Assembly: GCF_009846885.1 (NCBI RefSeq)
Contig: NZ_WUWM01000028.1
Span: forward strand, 1 to 64,000
Reading direction: 5' to 3'
Length of the DNA: 64,000 nt
Source: Paenibacillus puerhi
GTDB taxonomy: Bacteria > Bacillota > Bacilli > Paenibacillales > NBRC-103111
Shown: in pieces, positions 1-8,763 of the stretch
Layout of the letters: each line of letters opens with the position of its first letter
Position numbering within the stretch: position 1 is the first letter of the stretch
The notes under the pieces: model-generated
The model's database searches: none
Seen by the model: the letters and a program-made list of their open reading frames with translations, nothing else
What the model was told of the DNA's origin: nothing
Made by a program: the position numbers and the translations under genes

Positions 1-1
1 T

Positions 2-103
2 TTCCATAAGTTTTATGTGATTCGTTCTCATGTCGCTGCTTTCATGAAACGGATCAATAAATCGCCTCTTGAAGTCATAGACCGTCTGCTTGTTCAGGTA
101 TGA
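2..103 (+). CDS. 3' end of an unidentified gene (partial)
   Basis: A reading frame is open from the left edge to a TGA at 101-103 and gives 33 residues rich in Phe, Val, Ile, Arg and Lys. I do not recognise the family. It is followed only 33 bases later by the stop of the convergent deacetylase, so there is room for a gene end here. There is no terminator-like hairpin behind it. Codon evidence is too short to prove coding, so this may be chance. Confidence 0.3.
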   Translation, partial: FHKFYVIRSHVAAFMKRINKSPLEVIDRLLVQV

Positions 104-136
104 AGTTTTTCAGTTCAATCTATATAAATGAAGGAA

Positions 137-1288
137 TTACGAGTGAATCAACCGCATCGGCGTCTCTCTTATTCCATACCTTCCCTTGTTCGGCTGGTAG
201 ATGATTTCGAATCCGGTAATGGCCTCCAGGTCGTTCAGATGAATCCACAGCTTCATCCCTTTCTTGATCAAGGGATGGCCCAGCCGCCTATCGATGCCGT
301 CGCTGGTGACGATCCCCTTTCCTGTTTCCAGTATCCAACGTTTGTCCCCGTAGTGCAGGCTGACCTGTCCGCTATCATTCCGGATGACGACGCCTCCCAG
401 CTCGGCAAACGTATCTCGCAGCGGCACATAATCGGCAGCTTTATAAGGATCGACGGCCTGCCGCACGATCGTGTTATGAAGCGTCTGAGGCGTAATGCCG
501 GGACTTCCCGCATTGATGCGAGGGATCAGCATTTCATTATCCGCCCGGGTAGCTACCTCGGGAACGACCGTGAAGCCGTATTCCATACCGGCCTTCCGTA
601 TCCCTTCAATGGCCATCTGATTGAAGCTTCCGAACGGATACGCATAAGCGTTGACCGTCCTGCCCGTCACCCGGCCAAGGCGATCGGCGCACACCTTCGT
701 ATCGTTTTCGATTCGGCCGCGGTACTCTTCTTCCGACTCGCTCCGGCCTTCTTCCGAGAGCCGTGTGGTCAGGAACGGCGCGTTGCCGTCGTGCTTCCGG
801 TGAAGCCGATTGGAATGGCACTCGATATCGATCCCAGACGCCGACATCCGGGCAACATCCTCTTCATTGAGCGAAGGAAGCTTGCTGCTGAACGGTCCGT
901 CCAGATCCTGCGTGATCACGAAGTTGACAGCGGGAATATGCAGGGTCTGCATAACCGGCAGAGCCTGCTCGGCGATACTTTTATAGCTGTCGTCGAAGGT
1001 GACCAGCACCGCATTGCTTGGCACGCCTTCTCCTTTCATATACCTCTGGAAAGCCGGCATGTCGATAAAGTGATAGCCTTTGTGCTGCAAATATTCCAAT
1101 TGATCGCGGAACGCCTGAGGGGTAATCGTCACCGTGCTGGTGTCGGTCTCGCTGATATGATGATAAAGCAGAACGGCAACCTGATTTTCATAGTAAACTT
1201 CATCCGACTGGGCGATGGAGGACATGGCCACCAGCAAACCGCCCATAGCGAAGACCGCTGATTGCTTAAAGAAGGAGAGCCATTTCAA
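137..1288 (-). CDS. Secreted polysaccharide deacetylase (CE4) with C-terminal stalk-like domain
   Basis: This is a 383-residue exported protein with an N-terminal signal peptide (basic start, hydrophobic residues about 8-26). The NodB/CE4 domain is clear: motif 1 TFDDS near residue 98, a His-rich metal motif beginning HSN near residue 157, and a YPFG motif near residue 217. Family members remove acetyl groups from peptidoglycan or other N-acetylglucosamine polymers outside the cell. The last 85 residues, after the catalytic domain, look like the copper-amine-oxidase-N-type stalk domain common in Paenibacillus surface proteins (conserved Gly-Gly and a hydrophobic beta pattern), which would bind cell wall; that part is inferred. 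The start has an AGAGGTG ribosome site. The gene stands alone behind a candidate sigma-A promoter at 1332-1359. Confidence 0.85.
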   Translation of the reverse strand: MKWLSFFKQSAVFAMGGLLVAMSSIAQSDEVYYENQVAVLLYHHISETDTSTVTITPQAFRDQLEYLQHKGYHFIDMPAFQRYMKGEGVPSNAVLVTFDDSYKSIAEQALPVMQTLHIPAVNFVITQDLDGPFSSKLPSLNEEDVARMSASGIDIECHSNRLHRKHDGNAPFLTTRLSEEGRSESEEEYRGRIENDTKVCADRLGRVTGRTVNAYAYPFGSFNQMAIEGIRKAGMEYGFTVVPEVATRADNEMLIPRINAGSPGITPQTLHNTIVRQAVDPYKAADYVPLRDTFAELGGVVIRNDSGQVSLHYGDKRWILETGKGIVTSDGIDRRLGHPLIKKGMKLWIHLNDLEAITGFEIIYQPNKGRYGIRETPMRLIHS

Positions 1289-1331
1289 ATGTCAACACCT
1301 CTTGGTAGTTTAATTAATGGGATCCTATTAA

Positions 1332-1359
1332 ATGATAGCGAAACGGACATTTTTTGCAA
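1332..1359 (-). promoter_or_regulatory. Candidate sigma-A promoter of the deacetylase gene
   Basis: On the minus strand TTGCAA (1359-1354) is followed after 16 bases by TATCAT (1337-1332), about 45 bases upstream of the start codon. Spacing and hexamers are close to the sigma-A consensus. There is no expression evidence. Confidence 0.45.
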
Positions 1360-1515
1360 ACGGGGAAAAAGTTAAAAAAAACCAAATTTTATGAATGTCC
1401 AGCCTACGGCTCTTCTTTCCGCCCTCTTCCTACCTCTTTATGACCCGACCGCGCATGAAAAAGACCACCCCAGTCACACCCGGGCATGGCCTTCTCCACT
1501 CCTTCGCTTACCCAT

Positions 1516-2085
1516 TCAAAAAAACTTCTTCGCCCCTTGCTCCGCCTTCAAAATTTCTACAGCTTCCCGAAAGCGGAGCGAATGGATGATCTCCCTCTCC
1601 CGCAGAAACTTTAATCCGTCCTGGAGATCGACATCGTCCGTCAAATCGATCAGCCACTGATAGGTGGCCCGCGCCTTCTCTTCCGCCGCTATATCCTCAT
1701 ACAAATCCGCTATCGGATCGCCCTTCGCCTGAATATAAGTCGCAGTCCAGGGAGCCCCGCTCGCATTTTGATAGAACAACGCTTTATCGTGATTGGCGTA
1801 GTAATCGCCCATACCCGCTGCCTTCAGCTGCTCGACCGTCGCGTCTTTTGTTAGTTTATACACCATGGTTGCAATCATTTCCAGATGGGCAAACTCCTCC
1901 GTCCCTATATCCGTCAGCAGCCCGATGACCTTGTCCGGGATCGTATACCTCTGATTCAAGTACCGCAGCGCCGCGGCCAATTCCCCGTCGGCTCCGCCGT
2001 ACTGCTCTATCAAATATTTCGCCATACGCACATCGCATTTCCCGACCTTCACCGGGTATTGAAGCTTTTTCTCATATACCCACAT
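1516..2085 (-). CDS. cotJC: Spore coat protein CotJC (manganese-catalase-like)
   Basis: The 189-residue protein is full length for CotJC and begins with the typical MWVYEKKLQYPVKV stretch. It belongs to the ferritin-like manganese catalase family: glutamates and histidines of the di-metal site appear in EEFAHLE (about 64-70) and in the later EEKAR and IIHSLRF helices. In Bacillus subtilis CotJC is made in the mother cell under sigma-E and assembles in the spore coat with CotJA. Here it is the last gene of cotJA-cotJB-cotJC, all on the minus strand with short gaps. Whether it has catalase activity cannot be told from sequence. Confidence 0.95.
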   Translation of the reverse strand: MWVYEKKLQYPVKVGKCDVRMAKYLIEQYGGADGELAAALRYLNQRYTIPDKVIGLLTDIGTEEFAHLEMIATMVYKLTKDATVEQLKAAGMGDYYANHDKALFYQNASGAPWTATYIQAKGDPIADLYEDIAAEEKARATYQWLIDLTDDVDLQDGLKFLREREIIHSLRFREAVEILKAEQGAKKFF

Positions 2086-2127
2086 GCCGATTCTCCCTTC
2101 TATTGATCATCGTGTGCGGGCCGGCCA

Positions 2128-2391
2128 TCATACCTGCCATGGCCAGGGAGCTTCCTTCCACTGCCAGGGGGCCTTGGAGAAGCTGTATCCGAAGCTGGTC
2201 AAGGGGCCAAATTCATTCTGAAATTCTTGGGCAATCTGCATGCGATGCTGAACGAACCGATTGTACTGCTCTAAGGCCTGTATATCGTCGGGGTGGGTGT
2301 CCAGATACAACGTAAGCTCCACAATAACGAAATCGATCGCCTGGAGCTCCTTCAGCTTGGTATAGTAATGCTCAGGAACCGTATGGGACAT
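2128..2391 (-). CDS. cotJB: Spore coat protein CotJB
   Basis: This is an 87-residue protein with the conserved CotJB pattern: a helical N-terminal half (YYTKLKELQAIDFVIVEL), a DTHPDD motif and a C-terminal region rich in Trp and Pro. I chose the ATG at 2391 rather than an in-frame codon seven residues upstream, because GGAGGAGGAG lies at the right distance before it. It sits 22 bases downstream of cotJA and 42 bases upstream of cotJC. CotJB is a coat-associated protein of unknown biochemical activity made in the mother cell. Confidence 0.92.
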   Translation of the reverse strand: MSHTVPEHYYTKLKELQAIDFVIVELTLYLDTHPDDIQALEQYNRFVQHRMQIAQEFQNEFGPLTSFGYSFSKAPWQWKEAPWPWQV

Positions 2392-2413
2392 GGGCTCTCC
2401 TCCTCCAGGCAAC

Positions 2414-2614
2414 CTATTTTCTCGGTCCGTACGGACTGTACAGCGCGGGCCACAGCGTGCCGTGCTTCAAAGCTTCCATGGGAGAAAATTGCGGCAGATT
2501 GGGCGGTTGAAACCCGATAAATAGCTGAGGGGGAGTGCTGTAAGTCTTCACCCGCATGGGCGGACATGGGTCAAAGGGACTGACGTAGGGATGCCATACT
2601 CGAACTTGTTCCAT
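2414..2614 (-). CDS. cotJA: Spore coat associated protein CotJA
   Basis: A 66-residue Pro- and Tyr-rich protein matches CotJA in size and style, with the conserved YVSPFDPCPP stretch near residues 10-19 and the repeated Pro-Phe/Pro-Gln pattern behind it. It is the first gene of the cotJ operon, with GGAGGAA 8 bases ahead of the start. In Bacillus subtilis CotJA is needed for CotJC assembly into the coat. Sigma-E control is expected from the family, but I could not identify a convincing sigma-E promoter in the 150 bases upstream. Confidence 0.92.
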   Translation of the reverse strand: MEQVRVWHPYVSPFDPCPPMRVKTYSTPPQLFIGFQPPNLPQFSPMEALKHGTLWPALYSPYGPRK

Positions 2615-2734
2615 GAACCGTTCCTCCTTTACTTAGGATTGGCTACCATTATTTATACAGGGCTCAGCTTGACCGTATGCGTATAAAATTTTTCTCTCAG
2701 TCCGGCGAGAAGCGGCTGCATGCCGGACAAAATG

Positions 2735-2758
2735 AAAAAAGGCCGTCTGCCGACGGCC
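2735..2758 (-). terminator. Rho-independent terminator of the yitT-like gene
   Basis: GGCCGTC (2741-2747) pairs with GACGGCC (2752-2758) over a 4-base loop. On the minus strand the stem is followed by six Ts. It lies just after the stop of the YitT-family gene and closes that membrane-protein operon. Confidence 0.85.
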
Positions 2759-2766
2759 CTTGCGCG

Positions 2767-3684
2767 CTAATGAATATCCTTTTTGCGGAATCTTCCGCCC
2801 TTCACATCGTGAATATTGCCTACAGCCAGGAAAGCGGACCGGTCCATCTCCTCGACAATGGACTTCAGCTTCGCCTCCTCAAGCCGGTTGATCACGCAGA
2901 AGATCACGAGCTTATTGCCTCCCGAGAAGGCGCCCTCTCCCTGAAGGAAGGTCACCCCGCGACCAAGACGATGGATGATGGCATCGCCGATCTCACGGCT
3001 GTTCTCGCTTATAATCCAGACCGACTTGGATTCGTCAAAGCCTTCGATCGTAATATCGATCATCTTGTAAGCGATATAGTAGGCGATCAGCGAGTACATC
3101 GCATGATCCCAGCCAAATACGAACCCTGCGCTGCTCAAAATGAACAGATTGAAAAACATAACGATCTCGCCTACGGAAAACGGCGATTTTTTACTGAATA
3201 AGATCGCCATGATCTCCGTGCCGTCCAAGGAGCCTCCGGAGCGGATAACCATACCTACCCCAACCCCCAGGATGACTCCGCCGAATACGGCCGCAAGCAA
3301 GGGGTCGGCTGTAAAGGCCTTGACCGGATGCAGGATAGACGTGCCGATCGACATGATCAAGACCGCGAACAACGTGGAGAACGCGAAGGTCTTGCCAATT
3401 TGCTTATAGCCGATAAAGAAAAATGGAATATTGAATAAGATCAGAAAAACGCCGATGGGCAGATGGGATAGATGCGAGGCAATAATCGAAATACCGACAA
3501 TTCCGCCATCAATAATATTATTAGGTACGAGGAAAATTTCCAGTCCGACCGAGACAAGCGCAGCCCCGATGAACATGAGGACTGCGCGCCGAACCAGTTT
3601 GGCGGGCGACAGCTTGGTATGCTGCTTGACACTAGCTAGATTCCCTTGCAACTGCTTGTTCCCCCCTTTGTATACGTTCGTCAT
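2767..3684 (-). CDS. YitT family membrane protein (DUF161/DUF2179)
   Basis: The protein has up to 305 residues: five or six hydrophobic segments (about 33-200) with the YitT signature around residues 55-80 (NNIIDGGIVGIS and later SGGSLDGTEI), then a cytoplasmic DUF2179 domain (about 220-300) with the QGEGAFSGG loop. The function of this widespread family is not established. The ATG overlaps the stop of the upstream ytvI gene by one base (TAATG), so translation is probably coupled. An alternative TTG about 12 codons in, behind an AAGGGGGG site, could be the true start and would remove a non-conserved basic leader. It is the last gene of a three-gene operon. Confidence 0.88.
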   Translation of the reverse strand: MTNVYKGGNKQLQGNLASVKQHTKLSPAKLVRRAVLMFIGAALVSVGLEIFLVPNNIIDGGIVGISIIASHLSHLPIGVFLILFNIPFFFIGYKQIGKTFAFSTLFAVLIMSIGTSILHPVKAFTADPLLAAVFGGVILGVGVGMVIRSGGSLDGTEIMAILFSKKSPFSVGEIVMFFNLFILSSAGFVFGWDHAMYSLIAYYIAYKMIDITIEGFDESKSVWIISENSREIGDAIIHRLGRGVTFLQGEGAFSGGNKLVIFCVINRLEEAKLKSIVEEMDRSAFLAVGNIHDVKGGRFRKKDIH

Positions 3685-4733
3685 TAGCCGTCAAGCTTGA
3701 ACTCGATCTTTAACAGGCCCACACGCCGCAAAGCGTGGTAGATAATAATCAGGACCGGCCCGAGAAACAATCCTACGACGCCGATCGCCTGAAACCCGAC
3801 GTACATGCTGACCAGCGCTGCCAGCGCGTTGATGCCGACCGCATCTCCGATGATTTTCGGCTCAACGATTCGACGGAAAATAAGAATAACCAGATATAGG
3901 ACAATCAGGCCGATCGCGAGCTGAACGTTCCCTACCAGTATGCTGTAGATGGCCCATGGCAGAAGAACGGCGCTTACTCCCAGCACGGGGAGAATATCCA
4001 CCAAAATAATAACCAGCGCCACGGCCAGCGGATAATCCACTCGCAGCAGCAATAATCCGACCAGGGTTACGATATAAGTGAGCAGGCTGATCAAGGCCTG
4101 GGCGAAGATGAAGCCGATTATCGCTCTGCGCAAATCAAGAAGAACGGTGCTCATCTTGGACTTGGAGGCGGCGTCGAAGAGGTTCAGAAACGATTGATGG
4201 AGCTTGGGCAGGCTGAGCGAGATCAGATACAGCGCAATGATAAAGACCACGAAAAAGATGAACAGATTGGGAATCGTTTTGGCGAAGCCGATCAGATACC
4301 CGGTAATGCCCGATATGATGCTGTTCAAATTACTGGTGAGTCCCGCCAGGCCATCCTCCATCCACTTCAGCACATCCGCAGCCATGGCCGGCGGCAGCTT
4401 ATCGAAGAAAAATTGCGTTTTGATCGCCGTATCCTCAATAAAGCTCTGCGCTTCGTTGAAGTAGCCGGGAACGTTCTTAAGTAACTGGACAAGCTCCGAT
4501 ATCATTTTAAATCCCGCGAGGTAAATAAATCCCAGCACCAATCCGGTGAATATGGTGCATGCCGTTACAGCGGCCGCCGCCCTGCCGAATCTAGCATACC
4601 GGATAAGCGCCTGAACCACAGGTTCGAGCAGGATCGCAACCAGCATAGCCAGCAGAAATGGAAAGCCAATCGTAAATAATCCGTAGAGCAGCAGCGCACC
4701 GATCACGCATAAGAGCACCGTTCGTAAAGACAT
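3684..4733 (-). CDS. ytvI: AI-2E family transporter, YtvI-like sporulation membrane protein
   Basis: A 349-residue polytopic protein with two N-terminal membrane segments, a long extracytoplasmic amphipathic region (about 70-150) and five or six further segments, typical of the AI-2E/PerM permease family. The C-terminal EPKIIGDAVGINAL stretch is diagnostic for the family, and overall it most resembles the sporulation integral membrane protein YtvI. Its substrate is unknown; the family name does not prove autoinducer export. It follows the CNNM/CBS gene by 31 bases and overlaps the yitT-like start by one base. The ribosome site GGAGGAGGGG sits 11 bases before ATG. Confidence 0.82.
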   Translation of the reverse strand: MSLRTVLLCVIGALLLYGLFTIGFPFLLAMLVAILLEPVVQALIRYARFGRAAAAVTACTIFTGLVLGFIYLAGFKMISELVQLLKNVPGYFNEAQSFIEDTAIKTQFFFDKLPPAMAADVLKWMEDGLAGLTSNLNSIISGITGYLIGFAKTIPNLFIFFVVFIIALYLISLSLPKLHQSFLNLFDAASKSKMSTVLLDLRRAIIGFIFAQALISLLTYIVTLVGLLLLRVDYPLAVALVIILVDILPVLGVSAVLLPWAIYSILVGNVQLAIGLIVLYLVILIFRRIVEPKIIGDAVGINALAALVSMYVGFQAIGVVGLFLGPVLIIIYHALRRVGLLKIEFKLDG

Positions 4734-4764
4734 GTTCGGCCAAGCCCCTCCTCCATCTCAGGTA

Positions 4765-6159
4765 TTACTGCTCCTGACTTTCTCCCTCCTCCTGAACCGG
4801 ATCCTGGATTTGCTGAATCGTCAAGCGGAGCACGCGCAGCCGGTCAACCTCCGTAATTTCGAAGACGAACTGCTCGTGGGCGAGCCGTTTGCCCTTGGAT
4901 ACAGAACCCTCCAGCTGCTTGAACAGCCATCCCCCGATCGAATCCACTTCCTCATCCTCGATCCCAAGACCCAGCATATCGTTAAGATCCTCGAGCAGCA
5001 CACGGCCGTCTATGGAATAAACATCGCCGATCTTCTCGATCTCCGGACGTTCGGTCACGTCGAATTCGTCATGAATTTCGCCGACAATTTCCTCCAGAAT
5101 ATCTTCTGCCGTAACTAATCCGGCCGTTCCTCCGTACTCATCGATCACAATCGCAAGCTGAGACCGCTTTCTCTGCATAAGACGAAGCACCTGGCTGATC
5201 TCCATGGATTCGGGCACCATCAGCACCGGACGGACGAACCGCTTCAGATCGGGCTCAGCACCCTTGTAGGTCAAGATGTCGGTAATATGGACGAATCCGA
5301 TAATCTCATCTTTATCATGAGTAGCCACCGGATATCGGGTATGCTTGGTTTCGTAGACGATATTCAAGTTTTCCTGGAAGGGCTGCTCCGTGAAGAGGCA
5401 ATCCATGTCGGTACGAGGGAGCATGATCTCACGGGCAACCCGTTCTGAAAATTCGAAAATATTATCGAAGAGTACCATTTCGTCCTTGTCGATATGACCG
5501 CTGCGCGCGCTTTCGTCCATCAGGATGCGAATCTCTTCTTCCGTATGCGCCGCTTCATGCTCCGTTGCCGGGTGGATGCCCACCAGCCGGATCAGGCGGT
5601 TGGCCGCGCCGTTGAGCAGCCAGATCAAGGGAAAGAAGATCTTGTAGAACAACATAAGCGGAGCGGACAGCCATAGCGACGTCATCTCCGACTTCTGGAT
5701 CGCGAGCGATTTGGGAGCCAGTTCCCCAAGGACGATATGAAGAAAGGTAATGACTCCAAACCCAATTGCAATGGCGAGCGCATCGGCATACCAGGCATGT
5801 CCAAGCCCCATAAGATCGAACAGGGGCTCCACGATCAGATGCGAGATCGCAGGCTCTCCGACCCAGCCGAGTCCGAGAGAAGCCAGTGTAATGCCGAGCT
5901 GTGTAGAGGACAGATAAGCATCCAGCTTCTTAGTGACGGCCAGCGCATAGCGTGCCTTGCCGTTCCCCTCGCTTTCCAGCTGCTGCAAGCGTGTCTGCCT
6001 GACTTTAACCAAGGCAAACTCCGCTGCCACAAAAAATCCGTTAAGCAGTACTAAAAATACGACAAGAACGAGATTTAACGCGATGGAGCCGAAATCAAAG
6101 GCTGCTAGTCCTGTGCTGTAGCTTTCTATACTACCGTCCAATGCACTACTACTGTCCAA
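4765..6159 (-). CDS. Hemolysin-family CNNM/CBS domain membrane protein
   Basis: The 464-residue protein has the complete CorC/HlyC-type layout: a CNNM (DUF21) membrane domain (about 28-205) with the FVAAEFALVKVR and GELAPKS motifs, a paired CBS module (about 225-345) containing MLPRTDM and DEYGGTAGLVT, and a C-terminal CorC_HlyC domain (about 360-445) with IDGR. Relatives take part in magnesium or other metal efflux, or in membrane integrity; haemolysis is a historical label. The start is a TTG, chosen because AAAGGAG lies 11 bases upstream. It is the first gene of the operon with ytvI and the yitT-like gene. Confidence 0.9.
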   Translation of the reverse strand: MDSSSALDGSIESYSTGLAAFDFGSIALNLVLVVFLVLLNGFFVAAEFALVKVRQTRLQQLESEGNGKARYALAVTKKLDAYLSSTQLGITLASLGLGWVGEPAISHLIVEPLFDLMGLGHAWYADALAIAIGFGVITFLHIVLGELAPKSLAIQKSEMTSLWLSAPLMLFYKIFFPLIWLLNGAANRLIRLVGIHPATEHEAAHTEEEIRILMDESARSGHIDKDEMVLFDNIFEFSERVAREIMLPRTDMDCLFTEQPFQENLNIVYETKHTRYPVATHDKDEIIGFVHITDILTYKGAEPDLKRFVRPVLMVPESMEISQVLRLMQRKRSQLAIVIDEYGGTAGLVTAEDILEEIVGEIHDEFDVTERPEIEKIGDVYSIDGRVLLEDLNDMLGLGIEDEEVDSIGGWLFKQLEGSVSKGKRLAHEQFVFEITEVDRLRVLRLTIQQIQDPVQEEGESQEQ

Positions 6160-6210
6160 TGCGATTCAAACTCCTTTGCTTCTGGTATGGTTTTCATGCG
6201 GAACTTTCAG

Positions 6211-7344
6211 TCAGATAACCGCACGGCGCTTTGTAAAATCGACACCCTTGTAGTACGTATCCGCAACAAGCAGGTTGGGGCCGCAGCACGCGGCAGCCGG
6301 ACAGTAACATCCGACGGTGGCGTACAGCGGATGCAGCTGCCAACGGGCGAATACTTGCTCCAAACGGTCATAAAGCGCATTACCCAAAGAAGGAACATCT
6401 GAAAAATCGGTCACGAACACGTCGCCCGTGAACATATTCACATTCAACCGGTTTCGGCCGTCAGGATCGTTGCGAACCGTCACTTGGGGCTCCTGACGCA
6501 GACGGGAGACGATGTCCCGGTCTTCCTCCAGCGCACTGCAGGCATAGAACGGCAGCGTGCCGAACAGCATCCATAAGTTTTTATCCCGGCTATCGAGCAG
6601 GCTATGGATCGCCTTGCGGGTCTGCTCCAGTGTCAATACCGGGAGATTCGAGGCGAAAGCGCTCGGATACATCGGGTGCACCTCATGCCGGACACAGCCC
6701 ATCTGAGCGATCAGTTGATGAATGCCGGCCAGCTTCTCATGCGTACGGAAATTAATCATCGATTCGGCTGACACAAACAGTCCGCCCTCGGACAGCGCAC
6801 GGGCATTCTCAAGCATCCGCTCATACATCCTGGCGGCTGCCTCACGGCTGGCCGGGCGTTCGGATCGAGCGAAGCCAACCTGATAGAAGTCCTCTTCGTT
6901 CAAATAATTAAACGAAATATGCATAACGTCCAGAAAAGGCGCAATCTCTTCGTATCGAGCTAGATCAAGGGTCAAATTCGAATTGATCTGCGACCTGATA
7001 CCGCGTTCCCTCGCATATTTCAATAGGGGAACGATGTACTCGCGAACCGTTTTCGTATGGAAGCTGGGCTCGCCGCCCGTAATACTGATCGTCTCCAACT
7101 GCTCGACTTCATCCAGGCGACGCAGTATGTTCGCCAAAGGAAGCCGCGTGCCTTCCGTCAGCGTCAACGACTCGCCGACCGCGCAATGCTCGCAGCGCAT
7201 GTTGCAAAGATTCGTTATTGTCAGCTCCACGCTCGTCAATCGGTGTTCCCCGTACTGACGATAAGCCGGCAGCGGATCCCAGGGATCGTAGAGCGGCGAT
7301 ATCTTGGGCAGAAACGCGGGAGGTAACGAGAATGATTCGGACAT
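6211..7344 (-). CDS. yfkAB: Radical SAM/CxCxxxxC protein YfkAB
   Basis: This 377-residue protein is a radical SAM enzyme. CNMRCEHC (about residues 47-54) supplies the three cysteines of the 4Fe-4S cluster, and SITGGEPS the GGE SAM-binding motif. The C-terminal CYCPAAACC around residue 350 is the CxCxxxxC signature that defines YfkAB, and probably binds a second cluster. The substrate of YfkAB is not known. It is encoded alone between the CNNM operon and an HD-GYP gene. AGGTG lies 10 bases before the ATG. The N-terminal leader of about 30 residues before the barrel is normal for this family. Confidence 0.9.
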   Translation of the reverse strand: MSESFSLPPAFLPKISPLYDPWDPLPAYRQYGEHRLTSVELTITNLCNMRCEHCAVGESLTLTEGTRLPLANILRRLDEVEQLETISITGGEPSFHTKTVREYIVPLLKYARERGIRSQINSNLTLDLARYEEIAPFLDVMHISFNYLNEEDFYQVGFARSERPASREAAARMYERMLENARALSEGGLFVSAESMINFRTHEKLAGIHQLIAQMGCVRHEVHPMYPSAFASNLPVLTLEQTRKAIHSLLDSRDKNLWMLFGTLPFYACSALEEDRDIVSRLRQEPQVTVRNDPDGRNRLNVNMFTGDVFVTDFSDVPSLGNALYDRLEQVFARWQLHPLYATVGCYCPAAACCGPNLLVADTYYKGVDFTKRRAVI

Positions 7345-7446
7345 GATAGTAAGACACCTGACTCTTCTGTAGGATAGTAAAACCTCTTAACATACGTATA
7401 ATCTTATTGTAGCGCAATCATGCGGAAAAGAAAACCGGAGACGCCA

Positions 7447-7477
7447 AAAGCCCCCTCCCGGCAGGGAGCGGGCTTTT
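7447..7477 (-). terminator. Terminator after the first HD-GYP gene
   Basis: A hairpin with AAAAGCCC arms and a GGCA loop follows the stop of the 7492-8592 gene on the minus strand; a short T run ends it. The same hairpin could also stop transcription in the other direction. Confidence 0.75.
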
Positions 7478-7491
7478 CCATATGCCTCGCC

Positions 7492-8592
7492 TTAAGAAGC
7501 GATCATCTCATCATTTACGCCGACTATCATGACGCTGAGCGATTTGGACAAATCAATCTCACGGCTGCCATCCAGCTCTTGCCCCGCTTCGTCTTGGAGA
7601 ATGCGGACGATCGGACGCTGAGGCACCGTAGCATTCAGATCCACGACGACCCCCTTCTCACCTGTGCTGAGGGTAACCGTGATCCCGATCGGATAAATCG
7701 CAATCTTGTCCCGGAACAGCTCGATCTTTTCTTTATCATACAAGGAGCCGGTCCCCGTAAATAAGATTTCCATCGCTTGGTGGGGCAGCATCGCCTTCCG
7801 GTAAACGCGGTGCGTCGTCATCGCGTCATAAGAGTCCACCAGGCCAATCCATCGCGCATACTCATGGATCTCTCCCCCCTTCAACCCGCGGGGATATCCG
7901 CTTCCATCCAATCTCTCATGATGCTGAAACGCGCAATGCGCCGCGAGCAAAGGGATGTTCGGCTCGTCCTTAAGAAATTGAAAGCCGAATGACGTATGAT
8001 GCTTGATATGTGAAAATTCATCATCCGTCAGCCGATCTCTTTTGCGCAGCAGCTCGAGCGGGATTTGTGTCTTGCCCACATCATGAAGAAGAGCTCCGAG
8101 GCCGAGCGTCATCAGCTCATCCCTGCTGTAGCCATGGGCCAACCCGAGCATGGTCGTGTAGATGCATACGTTTAAGGAGTGATGAAACAAGTAATCGTCC
8201 ATCGCATTGATATTCGTAAGCATGATCATGGCATCCTTATGGTCGCTCAGATCGTCCATGATCATATCCATCAGCCCGCGGAACGCTTTGCCCACCTGCA
8301 GCTGTCCGGCTGCCTTGCGCCTGAGCTGGCCCTCCGCAATCTTGCGAAACGAATCTCTGATCTCGGTGACCGCGCGGACTCGCGTTTCTTCGGACAATAA
8401 GTCGCGGATGACCAGGTCATTCGTACGCGGATCATCGATATAGGCAAAGTCGATACCGTGGCCTTCCAGCCGGCGGATAATGCCTTGCGTCAGCTCGACC
8501 TGCTCACCGAGCAGAATCAAGCCTTCGGAATTATAGATTTTCTTGCCGAGCCTCATCCCGGGCTCCACCATGCTGAGCGGCAGCAGACGCAT
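7492..8592 (-). CDS. HD-GYP domain phosphodiesterase (probable c-di-GMP hydrolase)
   Basis: A 366-residue cytoplasmic protein. The N-terminal 100 residues form the DUF3391-like leader seen in many Paenibacillus HD-GYP proteins (MVEPGMRLGKKIYNSEGLILL). The HD-GYP domain follows, with HHSLNV, LLHDVGK (the HD pair), HHTSFG, QHHERLDGSGYP (the GYP motif) and DSYDAMT, so all metal and signature residues are present. A beta-rich tail of about 60 residues closes the protein. The expected reaction is breakdown of cyclic di-GMP. The long open frame upstream of 8592 covers the terminator of the next gene, so I placed the start at the conserved MRLLPL; its ribosome site is modest. Confidence 0.88.
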   Translation of the reverse strand: MRLLPLSMVEPGMRLGKKIYNSEGLILLGEQVELTQGIIRRLEGHGIDFAYIDDPRTNDLVIRDLLSEETRVRAVTEIRDSFRKIAEGQLRRKAAGQLQVGKAFRGLMDMIMDDLSDHKDAMIMLTNINAMDDYLFHHSLNVCIYTTMLGLAHGYSRDELMTLGLGALLHDVGKTQIPLELLRKRDRLTDDEFSHIKHHTSFGFQFLKDEPNIPLLAAHCAFQHHERLDGSGYPRGLKGGEIHEYARWIGLVDSYDAMTTHRVYRKAMLPHQAMEILFTGTGSLYDKEKIELFRDKIAIYPIGITVTLSTGEKGVVVDLNATVPQRPIVRILQDEAGQELDGSREIDLSKSLSVMIVGVNDEMIAS

Positions 8593-8720
8593 ACCGGTTC
8601 CCCATCTCTTCCTAAAGAAAAATTTAGAAAATGTTTTTATCATAAATAGCGTATCGGATTCGCAATAAAAGAGCAATAACTTTTTTTGCAAGATCCGACA
8701 TCGCCTTGCATGTTTTTTGG

Positions 8721-8746
8721 CAGAAAAAAAACAAGCCGGCGGCTTG
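8721..8746 (-). terminator. Terminator of the yunD-like gene
   Basis: CAAGCC (8732-8737) and GGCTTG (8741-8746) form a tight hairpin, followed on the minus strand by eight Ts. An outer GGCAGAA/TTCTGCC pair (8719-8725 with 8752-8758) could extend the structure. Confidence 0.85.
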
Positions 8747-8763
8747 CTTTCTTCTGCCAAATG

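Noticed and set aside
128-1261. A 377-codon plus-strand frame opposite the polysaccharide deacetylase gene
   Set aside because: It mirrors the codon structure of the minus-strand deacetylase, which has signal peptide, NodB motifs, promoter and ribosome site. The plus frame has no recognisable family.
8593-8760. Extended N-terminus of the first HD-GYP protein
   Set aside because: The extra 56 codons run through the terminator hairpin of the yunD-like gene and have no ribosome site; family members begin at the later Met.
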